Of a stretch of 61,079 nucleotides of DNA, positions 9,357-18,287 are shown in pieces. The position numbers were made by a program, and so were the translations under genes. The stretch covers positions 1-61,079 of the forward strand of contig JAKIVR010000005.1 of the NCBI GenBank assembly GCA_022750455.1, given 5' to 3'. The notes beneath the pieces are model-generated. The model was not told the origin of the DNA. It made no database searches and saw nothing but the letters and a program-made list of their open reading frames with translations. The stretch is from Thermoplasmata archaeon. GTDB taxonomy: Archaea; Thermoplasmatota; Thermoplasmata; Lutacidiplasmatales; UBA184. The stretch's first letter is position 1. Each line of letters starts with the position of its first letter.

Positions 9357-10038
9357 GGTGGGTCGCCTCCTCGAGGGCCCGGCGCAGGGAGGCGAGGTTC
9401 GCCCCGACGTCCCCGCCGGCGAAGGCGGAGTTTCCGCAGACGAGGAACGTCGCGCCGGCTCGGACGACCTCGGGGGCGGTCGTCGCCGTGATCCCTCCAT
9501 CCGCCGAGATGTCGGCGGACGAGCCGATCTCGTCCAGGCGGCGATCGACCTCCGCCATCTTGGGCAGGATGTCGGGAAGGAACTTCTGGCCCGAGAATCC
9601 CGGATGCACGCTCATCACGAGGACCTGATCGAGCCGGTCGATCCACGGAAGGACGCGATCGATCGGAGTGTCGGGCCGCAGGGCCGCCCCGACCTGGGCT
9701 CCCAGCGCGTGGCCCGCCTCGATGGCGCGTCCCATCGACACGTCCGACTCCACGTGGACGACCAGGGTGTCGCCGCCGGCCTCACGGAACACCGGAAGGT
9801 ACTTCTCCGGATCTTGGATCATCAGGTGGATGTCGAGCGGGAGCGTCGTCCTCTCCCGGACCGCGCGGACGAGGGCCGGACCGAAGGAGAGGTTCGGGAC
9901 GAAGTGCCCGTCCATCACGTCGAGATGGAACGCGTCGGCGCCCCCCTTCTCGGCCGCCTCGACCGCAGCGCCCAACGCCCCAAAATCGGCGCTGAGCAGC
10001 GAGGGAGCGAGCCGGATCGCTCGGCGTGGACGGGGCAC
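9343..10038 (-). CDS. rpe: Ribulose-phosphate 3-epimerase
   Basis: Interconverts ribulose 5-phosphate and xylulose 5-phosphate in the non-oxidative pentose phosphate pathway. The TIM-barrel protein shows all the family landmarks: APSLLSADF at the N-terminus, HLDVMDGHFVPNLSFGP with metal-binding His/Asp, IHLMIQDP, MSVHPGFSGQKF, and the C-terminal phosphate loop ADGGIT..CGNSAF. Length 231 aa, as expected. It starts at GTG 10038 with a clear TATA box 24 nt upstream, so the mRNA is probably leaderless. Many archaea lack this enzyme and make pentoses by the reverse ribulose monophosphate route; its presence fits Thermoplasmatota. Confidence 0.94.
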   Translation of the reverse strand: MPRPRRAIRLAPSLLSADFGALGAAVEAAEKGGADAFHLDVMDGHFVPNLSFGPALVRAVRERTTLPLDIHLMIQDPEKYLPVFREAGGDTLVVHVESDVSMGRAIEAGHALGAQVGAALRPDTPIDRVLPWIDRLDQVLVMSVHPGFSGQKFLPDILPKMAEVDRRLDEIGSSADISADGGITATTAPEVVRAGATFLVCGNSAFAGGDVGANLASLRRALEEATHRAVR

Positions 10039-10056
10039 GACCGGCCGACCGCGGCT

Positions 10057-10066
10057 GGATATATTA
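10057..10066 (-). promoter_or_regulatory. TATA box of rpe-lig
   Basis: GGATATATTA (plus strand; TAATATATCC on the coding strand) is centred 24 nt before the rpe GTG, the spacing of a leaderless archaeal promoter. It is a clean A/T island in GC-rich DNA. Confidence 0.7.
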
Positions 10067-10098
10067 CGGACCCGCGCCCGGAGGGCTCTCCGGGCCGG

Positions 10099-10572
10099 TC
10101 AGAGGAACTCGCTCGGATCCGGTCCCGTCGGTCGGCCCTCGAACGGGTCCTCCCCCCGGCGGGCGTGCTCCGCCTCGGGGGTCCACCGTCCGAAGCGGGT
10201 CGGGCGCAGCCAGGTCGGGTGGAACTTCTGGTGTCGGCTCTCCTTCTCCGGATCGGGTCGGTACCAGAGATAGCGCGTGAGGAGGAACTCCAGATAGACC
10301 GCGACGACGAGCCCCAACGCCGCAACTCCGGGTCCCTCGGGAAGGTTCAACAGAGCGAGGGCGAGAATGACGTCGAGGACGAAGTAGGCGAGTCCCAGCC
10401 ACCACTTGAGGAACTGTCGATAGAAGTACTCGCTCCACGTCGGGCCCGGGTCGGCCAACGCGGCGGCGCGCTCCTCGTCCGACAGTCGGGGGAACAGCTC
10501 GTCAAACCCGCGACGGCGTCGCCGCCTACGCTTCGCCGGTTTCGGCCCGGACGCCTCGGTCGAGCCGCTCAC
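10099..10572 (-). CDS. Small two-helix membrane protein, function unknown
   Basis: 157 aa. The N-terminus is strongly basic (a run of about eight Arg/Lys near residues 13-21). A short acidic/amphipathic segment and two hydrophobic segments follow (about residues 55-75 and 80-100), then a polar C-terminal tail rich in Trp, Arg and Pro that ends acidic. The basic N-terminus suggests both termini face the cytoplasm. I do not recognise the family. The GTG start at 10572 lies one base after the oppF stop, so it is probably the last gene of the peptide-importer operon; any link to transport is inferred only from that. Confidence 0.65.
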   Translation of the reverse strand: MSGSTEASGPKPAKRRRRRRRGFDELFPRLSDEERAAALADPGPTWSEYFYRQFLKWWLGLAYFVLDVILALALLNLPEGPGVAALGLVVAVYLEFLLTRYLWYRPDPEKESRHQKFHPTWLRPTRFGRWTPEAEHARRGEDPFEGRPTGPDPSEFL

Positions 10573-10573
10573 G

Positions 10574-11836
10574 TTACGTCGCGGGGGGCTCCGCGCTCGC
10601 CGAAAGGCCGGGCGCCACCAGCTCCTCGCTCGCGAGTACCTCGGGTCGCTGTTGGATCGGGATCGTGGTCGCGTCCGCCCCTTCGGGGTACAAGTGGCAC
10701 GCGACCCAGTGGTCCCCGGCCAGTCGGAGGAGCGGCGGGTCGACCTTCGAGCAGATCGGCATCACGGCCGGGCACCGCGTGTGGAATCGGCAGCCGGAGG
10801 GCGGGTTCGCCGGGCTCGGTACGTCCCCGGAGAGGATGATCCGCTCGCGGCGGACGTCCGGGTCGGGGATCGGGATCGCGGCGAGGAGCGCCTGGGTGTA
10901 CGGGTGGAGGGGGTGGTTGAACAGCTCCTCGGTGGGCGCGCGCTCGACGACTTTCCCAAGGTACATCACCACCACGTGGCGGGAGATGGCGCGGACGACC
11001 GAGAGGTGGTGGGAGATGAACAGGTACGACAGGTTCAGCTCCGACTGGAGCCGGGTGAGGATGTTCAGGACCTGGGCCTGCACCGAGACGTCCAACGCGC
11101 TCGTCGGCTCGTCCAAGACGATGAACTCGGGACGGAGGGCGAGGGCCCGCGCGATGCCGATGCGCTGCCGTTGGCCACCAGAGAACTCGTGGGGGAAGCG
11201 GTACAGGTGGTCCGGGTTTAGCCCGACCTCCTGCATCAGCTCGGCGACGCGCTCGAACCGCTTCTGTCGGGTCCCCCAGTGGTGGACCAACAGCGGCTCG
11301 GAGACGACGTCGCGGACGAGCATGCGGGGGTTCAGCGAGGAGAATGGGTCCTGGAAGACGATCTGGAGCTTCCCGCGGACGTCGGCAAGCCGGGCGCCCT
11401 TCATCCGATAGATCGAGCTCTGGGTGGCGATCTCGTCGAGCTCCTTCAACAACGCCTCCGCGTTGGCCGGTCGCGTACGCACGGCGCCGCCGTCCTCCTC
11501 CTGGGTCTCGAGCGCGGGGTAGATCTCCTCCATCCGGCGCAGCTGCGCGGAGGTCGGACGGTAGTAGACGTGGCCCGAGGTCGGCTCGGTGAGCCGCAAG
11601 AGGGTCCGGCCGACGGTCGTCTTGCCGCAGCCGCTCTCCCCCACGAGACCGACCGTCTCGCCGACGTGGATGTCGAACGAGACGCCATCGACGGCGCGGA
11701 CGTCGCCGACGTGCCGGGAGAAGACGCCCCCTTGGATCGGGAAGTACTTTCTCAGATTTCGGACGGAGATGATGACGTCGCTGGGGTCGGCGGAGGACGG
11801 CAACGCCGAGGAGGAGGGGGCGGAGGCGGCGGCCAT
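10574..11836 (-). CDS. Oligopeptide/dipeptide ABC transporter ATP-binding protein, OppF/DppF type, with insertion
   Basis: One of two ATPases that power the adjacent permeases. Walker [10 protein letters not shown] is near residue 65, the Q-loop region [14 protein letters not shown] near 157, the signature FSGGQRQR near 218, and Walker [13 protein letters not shown] near 239. The C-terminal oligopeptide-transporter extension contains [14 protein letters not shown], whose cysteines resemble the Fe-S or metal-binding site reported for this subfamily. The ORF track runs to 12466, but the extra part is antisense-like shadow over oppD; the real start is ATG 11836, overlapping the oppD stop as ATGA (420 aa). 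An insertion of roughly 50 residues between Walker A and the Q-loop is not seen in ordinary OppF. Confidence 0.9.
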   Translation of the reverse strand: MAAASAPSSSALPSSADPSDVIISVRNLRKYFPIQGGVFSRHVGDVRAVDGVSFDIHVGETVGLVGESGCGKTTVGRTLLRLTEPTSGHVYYRPTSAQLRRMEEIYPALETQEEDGGAVRTRPANAEALLKELDEIATQSSIYRMKGARLADVRGKLQIVFQDPFSSLNPRMLVRDVVSEPLLVHHWGTRQKRFERVAELMQEVGLNPDHLYRFPHEFSGGQRQRIGIARALALRPEFIVLDEPTSALDVSVQAQVLNILTRLQSELNLSYLFISHHLSVVRAISRHVVVMYLGKVVERAPTEELFNHPLHPYTQALLAAIPIPDPDVRRERIILSGDVPSPANPPSGCRFHTRCPAVMPICSKVDPPLLRLAGDHWVACHLYPEGADATTIPIQQRPEVLASEELVAPGLSASAEPPAT

Positions 11837-13443
11837 CAGTTCCTCCGGACGACGGGGCCGTGATACAGGTGGCAGGCGACCGTGTGCTCGGGGCCCTCTT
11901 GCGTCACGGGAGGTCGGATCTCCTTGCAGATCGGCATCGCCTGGGGGCAACGCGGATGGAACCGGCACCCCGGCGGCGGGGTGATCAGGTTCGGCACGGA
12001 GCCGGGGATCGACTCGAGCTTCCGATCGGGGTCGTCGATCCTCGGGATCGACGCGAGCAGTCCTTGGGTATACGGGTGGAGCGGGTGGTGGAAGACGTCC
12101 CGGGTCGTCCCGACCTCCACGATGTTCCCGGCATACATGACACAGAGCCGGTCGGCGACCTCGGCGATGACCCCGAGGTCGTGGGTGATGAGCAGGATCG
12201 CCGTCCCGATACGCTGCTTGAGCTCGCGCATCAGCTCCAGGATCTGCATCTGGACCGTCACGTCGAGCGCCGTGGTCGGCTCGTCGGCGATCAGGAGCTC
12301 GGGCTCGGCGGAAAGCGCCATGGCGATCATGACGCGCTGCAGCATGCCCCCCGACAGTTCGTGCGGGTACCCCCGGGCGACCTGGACCGGGTTCGCGATC
12401 GAGACGCCTTCCAGCAACCGGACCGATTGCCAGACCAGCTCCTCTTCGATGGGCCGGCGGGACCACCCGCGGATCCCCCAGAGCTCGAAGTACGCCGATT
12501 GGAGGATCACCTGGAGGCGCTTGCGTCGGATGGCGCCCCGTCTCGCGTTCTCGAGGCGTCCGTTCTTCATCTCGTCGAAGTAGACGAGTTTGAGCTGCTT
12601 TTGGATCTCTTGGAGACGGCGCTCCCGCTTCAAGTACCGGCGGTGGAACCCGGAGATGCGCAGACGGTCGATCGCGTCCTCGAGGTCGTCCCGCTTCTTG
12701 TCGGGGTTCGGGGCGCCGCGGAAGATGTAGTACGCCTCGGTCCCGACCGACGGGAGGTGGACCGCCTCGCCCAGCGCCCGGCAGGCGACCCGGAGCTTCT
12801 CGCCGTCGCCCGTCCGGGCGGCGACCATCACCGCTTCGACGGCCGGAGCGACCTCGGGGGCGTCCGGGGTCGCCAACAACAGCCCGTCCAACAGCTGGAT
12901 CCCCCGGTGGAGCAGGATCGCCTCCCCGATCTGGTTCGAGATGGAGAAGATCGGGTTCATGGCGCTCATCGGCTCTTGGAAGATCATCGAGATCCCCCCG
13001 CCGCGCACGGAGACGAGCCGTTCCAGGTTCGCCTTAATCTCCCGGAACCGCCGCGTGACCTTGATCCGGTTGCTCTTCGGGATCGGCTTGTACGTCGCCT
13101 CCTTCTCCACGTTCCAGAGCAGGTTGGCGCCCCGGAACCGGATCGTGCCGTCCATGATGCGTCCGGGCGGGTCCGCGATCAATCGGGTCACCGAGAACGC
13201 GGTGACGCTCTTGCCGCACCCCGTCTCCCCGACGAGTCCGAGCGTCTCACCGCGGCGGACGCTGAAGGTGACCCCGTCGAGCGCCTTCACGACGCCGTCG
13301 TAGGTGAAGAAGTACGTTCGGAGGTTCCTCACATCGAGGACGGTGTCCGCGGCGAGGGGCGCCGAGGCCGCGGTGGCCGTCGTCGTATCCGCGGCCAGCT
13401 CCGGGAACGCTTCCCCGGCGGGCTTGGACTCGGCCATGCTCAT
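11836..13443 (-). CDS. Oligopeptide/dipeptide ABC transporter ATP-binding protein, OppD/DppD type, with large insertion
   Basis: Second ATPase of the importer. Walker A GETGCGKS is near residue 74, the Q-loop segment [14 protein letters not shown] near 152, the signature ELSGGMLQR near 364, Walker [15 protein letters not shown] near 385, and the C-terminal oligopeptide extension ends with [14 protein letters not shown]. The Q-loop-to-signature distance is about 210 residues against about 60 in typical OppD, so the helical domain has gained about 150 residues, including a very basic stretch ([17 protein letters not shown]) likely to be helical. Total 535 aa versus about 330. Start 13443 is 7 nt after the oppC stop; a second ATG at 13437 has an equally plausible ribosome-binding site (GGAG six bases upstream). 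Confidence 0.9.
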   Translation of the reverse strand: MSMAESKPAGEAFPELAADTTTATAASAPLAADTVLDVRNLRTYFFTYDGVVKALDGVTFSVRRGETLGLVGETGCGKSVTAFSVTRLIADPPGRIMDGTIRFRGANLLWNVEKEATYKPIPKSNRIKVTRRFREIKANLERLVSVRGGGISMIFQEPMSAMNPIFSISNQIGEAILLHRGIQLLDGLLLATPDAPEVAPAVEAVMVAARTGDGEKLRVACRALGEAVHLPSVGTEAYYIFRGAPNPDKKRDDLEDAIDRLRISGFHRRYLKRERRLQEIQKQLKLVYFDEMKNGRLENARRGAIRRKRLQVILQSAYFELWGIRGWSRRPIEEELVWQSVRLLEGVSIANPVQVARGYPHELSGGMLQRVMIAMALSAEPELLIADEPTTALDVTVQMQILELMRELKQRIGTAILLITHDLGVIAEVADRLCVMYAGNIVEVGTTRDVFHHPLHPYTQGLLASIPRIDDPDRKLESIPGSVPNLITPPPGCRFHPRCPQAMPICKEIRPPVTQEGPEHTVACHLYHGPVVRRN

Positions 13444-13450
13444 CTCCGGT

Positions 13451-14593
13451 CTACCTCCTCAATCGCGGGTCCAACGCGTCCCGCATGCCGTCCGAGAGGA
13501 AGTTCACGGAGATCGCCAGGAGGAAGACGGCCATCCCCGGCAGCAGAACCTGCCACCACGGGAAGACGCAGTCCGCGCTGGCGGCGACCTCGCAGTACTG
13601 GATGAACGTCCCGACGGACTGCGCCCCAAACGCGGCGATCGATCCCCACTCGGGGAAGTACTGCGTCGGGAAGATCGTCTTGAATCCCAGGAAGACGAGG
13701 GCCCCCAACGCGAGGGGCGTGCTCGCGATGTCGAACGCGATCCCGACGAGCACCGGGAACATCGTGTTCGGGATGATGTGCTTGCGGAGGATGTGGCCGG
13801 TCTTCGCCCCGCTCGCCTTCGCCGCCTCGACATATTTCTGCTCCCGGGTCACCAGGGCGAGTCCCCGGACCTGACGCGCGTACCCCGGCCAGTCGGTGAT
13901 GATGAACGCGAAGAACAGGATGCCGAGACGTGCGTCGAAGCTCGCCAAGGACGGGATACTTCCCGTCACGGCGAGGATCACGATCAAGAGCAGGAGCGAG
14001 GGGATGGTGAGGAAGACGTCGACGACCCGCATCACGATGTCATCCATCACCCCGCCCAGGTACCCGGCGAGAGCCCCGAGGAACAGTCCGATCGAGGCCC
14101 CGGAGACGGCGACGACCGCCGAGATCCCGAGGTCCCACGGCGCGGCCTTGACGAGTCCCTCGAAGAGGTTGAAGAACTGATTGTTCCCCGGCGTCAGGCT
14201 CAACGACCCGAGGGGCAGCCGGCCCAACGTCCACGGACTCACGCTGAACGTAGGCGGAATGACCCCAGGGAACAGCGTGTTCACCGGGTAGCAGTTGGGG
14301 CCGGGGACCGGGGCCGTGCTCGCGTACGTGCAGATCGTGATGATGCCCGGCGACGGGGTCGCGTTGAACCCGTTGCCGGTGAACGTTCCCTGGTACGGCT
14401 GGAGGTAGTCGGAAGGTTGGGAGGTGTAGAACAAGGAGGCGATGGCGACGAACACGAGCAACACCAAGATGCCCAGTCCGATCATCGCGAGCTTGTTCCG
14501 GCGCAGGAAGTAGAACGTCCGCCTCCACTGCGCGATCGTCGGGTTGGGCCGGCGTCCGGTCGGTTTGGCGGCGGGGGCGGGAGAGGCGCTCAT
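13451..14593 (-). CDS. Peptide ABC transporter permease, OppC/DppC type
   Basis: Inner-membrane channel subunit of the peptide importer. A short cytoplasmic N-terminus precedes the first membrane helix (about residues 33-55). An extracellular loop of roughly 120 residues follows, which is long for the family and Cys-containing. The remaining five helices include the cytoplasmic EAA loop EAAKASGAKTGHILRKHIIPN, where the ATPases dock. The protein ends with the family's NFLSDGMRDALDPRLR. 380 aa compared with about 300 for bacterial OppC; the extra length is the loop. It lies 7 nt downstream of oppB and 7 nt upstream of oppD. Confidence 0.92.
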   Translation of the reverse strand: MSASPAPAAKPTGRRPNPTIAQWRRTFYFLRRNKLAMIGLGILVLLVFVAIASLFYTSQPSDYLQPYQGTFTGNGFNATPSPGIITICTYASTAPVPGPNCYPVNTLFPGVIPPTFSVSPWTLGRLPLGSLSLTPGNNQFFNLFEGLVKAAPWDLGISAVVAVSGASIGLFLGALAGYLGGVMDDIVMRVVDVFLTIPSLLLLIVILAVTGSIPSLASFDARLGILFFAFIITDWPGYARQVRGLALVTREQKYVEAAKASGAKTGHILRKHIIPNTMFPVLVGIAFDIASTPLALGALVFLGFKTIFPTQYFPEWGSIAAFGAQSVGTFIQYCEVAASADCVFPWWQVLLPGMAVFLLAISVNFLSDGMRDALDPRLRR

Positions 14594-14600
14594 TGGTCGA

Positions 14601-15770
14601 TCACCCGAGCCTCACCCGGGGGTCGAGGAACGAATAGAGCACGTCCACGATCAGGTTCGCCGCCACGACGATGTACGTGAACACCAACGTCGTGCCGAAG
14701 ATGAGCCCATAATCGAACGGTTGGATGATCGACCGCGTCAGCAACAGCCCGATGCCGTGGAGCTGGAAGACGGTCTCGATGACCGCGAACCCTCCGATAA
14801 ACCCGGCGAACGTGAGCCCCAGGATCGTGATCGTCACCGTGAGACTGTTCCGGCCGGCGTGACGGGCGATGACCACCCGTTCGCTGACCCCCTTCGCTCG
14901 CGCGGTCCGGATGAAATCCTGGTTCATCACCTCGAGCATGGAGCTTCGGACGAACCTGAGCAGGACGCCAATCGATCCGTACGCGATGATGAGCGCCGGC
15001 AGGACCATCCGCTTGACCGACTCCGCGGCGAAGTAGAAGCTACCGTTGTAGAGCGCGTCGACCGTGGGGAACCCGGTGGGGTAGGTTTGCTGGTTGGGCC
15101 CGATCCAACTCGGTAACGCGCCCCCGGCGAAGCAGTGCGGGTCGGGCCAGGAGCCCACCCAGTTCAGGTACGCGAACGAGTTGCCGTTGCAGACCTTGGT
15201 CAGCCCGCCGGAAGCGTCGACGACCCCGTACAGCAGCAACGTGGCGAGAAGGAACCCGGGAATGGCGATCCCACTGAAGGAGACTATACGCGCCGCCTGA
15301 TCGACCGGTCGATTTCGATTCACCGCCGAGAGATTACCTAACGGGATCGAAACGAGCAGGATGATGAGGAGGGAGAACGCCGCGAGCTCCAACGTGTAGG
15401 GGAGATACCAGGAGAGAACCGTCGTGACGGCGATACTCTGACCGGCGAGACCGTAGGAGATGCTCGCTTGACTATTCTTGTCGGTGTTCCCTAAGTTGAG
15501 AGTCAAGCTGTTGTAGACGTACTTCGCCCACTGGTACGGCGGATTGGCACGATACTGGTCGAGGAACTTCTGATACGCCGGAATATTGCACGTCTGGCTC
15601 GCGTTGTCCGCGCACGGCATCGTGAGCCCACCCCTCGGGCTGCCGTTGATGACGACGAACTCCTGTTGGGGGGGCAGCGCCCAGAGCAGGATGAACGTGA
15701 TGGTCATCACGCCGATGACCACCGGAATGACGAGGAGAAGCCGGCGAACTACGAAGATCCAGAGCTTCAC
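14601..15770 (-). CDS. Peptide ABC transporter permease, OppB/DppB type
   Basis: First gene of the importer operon. The N-terminus WIFVVRRLLLVIPVVIGV is the typical first helix of OppB permeases. About six membrane segments are visible, with the EAA loop RTARAKGVSERVVIARHAGRN near residue 300 and the closing FLDPRVRLG. Two extracellular loops are expanded and contain paired cysteines (around residues 53-62 and 199-222), possibly disulfide-stabilised for an acidic exterior. 389 aa versus about 310 for bacterial homologues. GTG start at 15770, with a TATA-like box about 56 nt upstream. Confidence 0.92.
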   Translation of the reverse strand: MKLWIFVVRRLLLVIPVVIGVMTITFILLWALPPQQEFVVINGSPRGGLTMPCADNASQTCNIPAYQKFLDQYRANPPYQWAKYVYNSLTLNLGNTDKNSQASISYGLAGQSIAVTTVLSWYLPYTLELAAFSLLIILLVSIPLGNLSAVNRNRPVDQAARIVSFSGIAIPGFLLATLLLYGVVDASGGLTKVCNGNSFAYLNWVGSWPDPHCFAGGALPSWIGPNQQTYPTGFPTVDALYNGSFYFAAESVKRMVLPALIIAYGSIGVLLRFVRSSMLEVMNQDFIRTARAKGVSERVVIARHAGRNSLTVTITILGLTFAGFIGGFAVIETVFQLHGIGLLLTRSIIQPFDYGLIFGTTLVFTYIVVAANLIVDVLYSFLDPRVRLG

Positions 15771-15821
15771 TTCAGAATGACTCCGCTGCCCTGCGCAGTG
15801 CCGCGGATTGAGTCAGGCCCC

Positions 15822-15831
15822 TGTATATTAG
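15822..15831 (-). promoter_or_regulatory. TATA-like promoter of the peptide-importer operon
   Basis: TGTATATTAG on the plus strand is a strong A/T island about 56 nt upstream of the oppB start, predicting a leader of about 30 nt. The rest of the 15771-15878 gap shows nothing else I can name. Confidence 0.55.
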
Positions 15832-15878
15832 TACTTTAGTGGGGCCAGATTTGTGGGGGCTCGGGCGCGAGGACCGGG

Positions 15879-16220
15879 TCACAGGAGGGGCAGGGCTCCC
15901 GTGATGGCGTCGACCTCCGCGGCGGGCGCCGGACCGATGCCCAAGCAGGTCCGCGTCCCCGGAGCGACCTCGGTCATCCCCGCGTCCTCCACCCAGACGA
16001 CGGGAAGGTGCCGGGCCAAGGCGCGGCGCCGGAGCTCCTCCATCTCGTTGAGATCGTTCGCGAGGAGGGCGATCTTCTTCTGACCCTGCTGTCGCCAGAC
16101 GGCCACCCATTTCGGATGGGAGACGCGGGTGCTGTCGGCGAGCATCACCGCCGCGTGGGCGGCTTGGACCGCCGTCTTTCCGGCCGTCAGTCGGAGCTCC
16201 CCTCGAAGGACGAGGACCAT
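15879..16220 (-). CDS. pth2: Peptidyl-tRNA hydrolase, Pth2 type
   Basis: Releases peptides from prematurely dissociated peptidyl-tRNA. It carries the Pth2 core: MVLVLRGELRLTAGKTAVQAAHAAV at the N-terminus (GK..A..aHA motif), KIALLANDLNEMEEL in the middle, VVWVEDAGMTEVAPGT, and TCLGIGPAP near the end. The ORF track starts at 16340, but ATG 16220 fits the family start exactly and is preceded by GGGGAGGTGAAG, an excellent ribosome-binding site. 113 aa, normal for archaeal Pth2. It follows the membrane-protein gene by 22 nt and so belongs to the SRP54 operon, a coherent translation and targeting grouping. Confidence 0.93.
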   Translation of the reverse strand: MVLVLRGELRLTAGKTAVQAAHAAVMLADSTRVSHPKWVAVWRQQGQKKIALLANDLNEMEELRRRALARHLPVVWVEDAGMTEVAPGTRTCLGIGPAPAAEVDAITGALPLL

Positions 16221-16242
16221 CTTCACCTCCCCGGGCGTACGA

Positions 16243-16776
16243 TCAGTCGGCAATCTCCGCCTCTCGTCGCGCCCGAACCTCTCGGGCCTCTTGGTCCAAT
16301 CGGTCCAGATCCTTTCGGCACTCCAGTTCGCGGTCCACATCGCCGCGGGCGGCGTGGAGCGCTCGGCGGGCCCGCACGCGATCCCGTTCGATCCGGTCGA
16401 GGTCTCGGAACGCGGCCGTGATCGACGGTTCCTCCGAGGTGGGCGACCCCCCGGGAGCTCCGTCCCAGGAGAGCCCCCCGCGCAGGGCCGCCACGACGAG
16501 GCCGACCGCCGTCGCCGCCGCCAAAAGGAGCTCCACCGTGGGGGCCGACCACGTCGCCGAGAAGTCGAGAGTGTTGTTCCGGCTGAGGGCGGAGCCGATG
16601 ACGATCGTCAACGAGACGCTCATCAGGAAGCTCAAGGTCAACGTCTCGACCCACCGGATCGAGGCGGACGGTCCCCGCAACGGCCACTCGGGGAACAACG
16701 CGCGGCTCCAGGCGAATCCGGGGAGTACGAAGAGGAGCAGTCCTCCCGCGACCGGTTCGAGAACGTCGAAAACCAT
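16243..16776 (-). CDS. DUF1616-like membrane protein with C-terminal coiled coil
   Basis: 177 aa. Three hydrophobic segments lie at about residues 8-27, 43-62 and 80-98; the first contains VLPGFAWSRALFP, which resembles the opening of DUF1616-type archaeal membrane proteins. A charged C-terminal region of about 60 residues (FRDLDRIERDRVRARRALH and onward) is predicted to be helical or coiled coil and cytoplasmic. It sits between srp54 (12 nt upstream) and pth2 (22 nt downstream). The family link is tentative and the function unknown; the operon hints at membrane protein biogenesis. Confidence 0.7.
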   Translation of the reverse strand: MVFDVLEPVAGGLLLFVLPGFAWSRALFPEWPLRGPSASIRWVETLTLSFLMSVSLTIVIGSALSRNNTLDFSATWSAPTVELLLAAATAVGLVVAALRGGLSWDGAPGGSPTSEEPSITAAFRDLDRIERDRVRARRALHAARGDVDRELECRKDLDRLDQEAREVRARREAEIAD

Positions 16777-16788
16777 CCGAACTCCCGG

Positions 16789-18126
16789 TTAGGCGGGGTC
16801 GCCGCCCTGGCCGAGCTGGCGTTCCAACTGTCGCCGGAGCCGACGGTTGCTGGTGATGCCGTGGGCCGCCTTGCGCGTCGCTTCCCAATACTTCAGGAGC
16901 GCCCGGACGTCTTGCGGCCGCTGTCCGCTCCCCCGGGCGATTCGTTGGATCCGGTCTCCCTTGATGAGGTGACCGTCGGACAGCTCTTCCGCCGTCATCG
17001 AGTCCAGGATCGCCCGGAACTTCTTCAGTCGCTCTTGGGTCTCGGCCATCTGCTTGTCGTCCAGCTTGGCGTTGCCCATTCCGGGGAGGAAGGAGAGGAG
17101 TTTGGAGACCGAGCCCATCTGGCCGAGGGATTCGATCTGGGTCCGCATGTCCCGGAGGGTGAACTTGCCGCTGAGCAGGTTCTCCCCGGCTTTCTGCGCC
17201 TCCTCCTGGTTCTCGAGGTCTTGGAACCGCTCGAGGAGGGTCCGGATGTCGCCCATGCCGAGCAGTCGGGAGACGAATCGGGTGGCGTCGAACCGTTCGA
17301 GCTCATCGAGATGTTCGCCGGTACCGATGAAAACGATCGGGGCCCCGCTCGCGGCGACGGCGGAGAGCGCGCCGCCTCCTTTCGCGGAGCCGTCCAGTTT
17401 GGTGACGATGACCCCTGTGAGTCCGACCGCCTCGTGGAACGCTTTCGCGCTCCGTTGGGCCGTCTGCCCCATCGCCGCGTCGAGAACGAGCCAGACCTCG
17501 TCGGGTTGGAAGACCTGTCGCACGCGCTTCAGCTCCTCGATGAGCTCGGCGTCGATCCCGGAGCGACCGGCCGTGTCGACGATGATCGCCTCGCTCGTGC
17601 CGAACTTGACGAGCGCCGCCCGGACGACCTCCTCGGCCTTCGGTTGGCTCCGGTCGGAGTAGATGTCGCACCCGACCTTGGCGGCGAGCTGCTCGAGCTG
17701 GTCGATCGCGGCCGGCCGGTGAACGTCCGCCGCCACGAGAGCCGTCCGCACGCCCTTCTTCTGATAGAAACGGGCGAGCTTGCCGGCGCAGGTCGTCTTG
17801 CCCTGTCCGAAGAGACCGGTGAGGAGGATCCGTCGAGGTTTCACGTCGAGCGTCCGCTCGGCGCCGAGGATCCGCCGGATCTCCTCGTAGATGATGCGGA
17901 CGAGAAAGTCCCGCATCGTCGCGCCGGACGGGGGCTTCTCCTCCGTCGCCCGCCGGCGGACCCGCTGGGTCAGCTCCAGCGCGACCTGCACGTTGACGTC
18001 CGCCTGGAGCAGGGCGCGTTGGATGTCCCGGACGATCTCCGCGAGGAGCGCCTCATCCACGGTGTTGCTCCGGGCGACCTTCTGCAGCACCCCCCGGAGC
18101 GATTTTCCCAGCCCTTCGAGAACCAT
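16789..18126 (-). CDS. srp54: Signal recognition particle protein SRP54
   Basis: GTPase subunit of the signal recognition particle, which binds signal sequences and SRP RNA and docks with FtsY. N-domain about 1-90, then the G-domain with LTGLFGQGKTTCAGKLA (G1), VAADVHRPAAIDQL (G2), IIVDTAGR (G3), VTKLDGSAKGGGALS (G4) and FIGTGEHLDELERFD (G5). The C-terminal Met-rich M-domain contains the RNA-binding region RIQRIARGSGQ. 445 aa, standard. First gene of a three-gene run with the membrane protein and pth2. The 161-nt gap to the divergent gltA-like gene must hold its promoter, but no convincing TATA box stands out on this strand. Confidence 0.96.
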   Translation of the reverse strand: MVLEGLGKSLRGVLQKVARSNTVDEALLAEIVRDIQRALLQADVNVQVALELTQRVRRRATEEKPPSGATMRDFLVRIIYEEIRRILGAERTLDVKPRRILLTGLFGQGKTTCAGKLARFYQKKGVRTALVAADVHRPAAIDQLEQLAAKVGCDIYSDRSQPKAEEVVRAALVKFGTSEAIIVDTAGRSGIDAELIEELKRVRQVFQPDEVWLVLDAAMGQTAQRSAKAFHEAVGLTGVIVTKLDGSAKGGGALSAVAASGAPIVFIGTGEHLDELERFDATRFVSRLLGMGDIRTLLERFQDLENQEEAQKAGENLLSGKFTLRDMRTQIESLGQMGSVSKLLSFLPGMGNAKLDDKQMAETQERLKKFRAILDSMTAEELSDGHLIKGDRIQRIARGSGQRPQDVRALLKYWEATRKAAHGITSNRRLRRQLERQLGQGGDPA

Positions 18127-18251
18127 GGAACCCTGGAGAGGAAGTAGGGCGACCCGCCTGCGGCTAGTTATCCTTTCTTCCGAGGGCGTCCGCCGTCGGC
18201 GCCTCGAACCTCGAGCGGCTCGCCGTGCGATGGGGGCTCACGCGGGAAGGC

Positions 18252-18258
18252 CTATATC
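18252..18258 (+). promoter_or_regulatory. TATA-like box of the gltA-like gene
   Basis: CTATATC centred 33 nt upstream of the chosen ATG 18288 implies a leader of only a few bases. This supports the internal ATG over the ORF-track start at 18225, which would lie upstream of the promoter. Confidence 0.55.
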
Positions 18259-18287
18259 GGATTCTCGACGTAGAATGCTTGAGAAAC

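Noticed and set aside
11837-12466. 210-residue N-terminal extension of OppF
   Set aside because: Arg-rich shadow of oppD; the ATGA junction at 11836 is the natural start.
15771-15878. Possible small RNA between oppB and pth2
   Set aside because: Only a promoter-like A/T island is visible; no stable fold or conserved motif.
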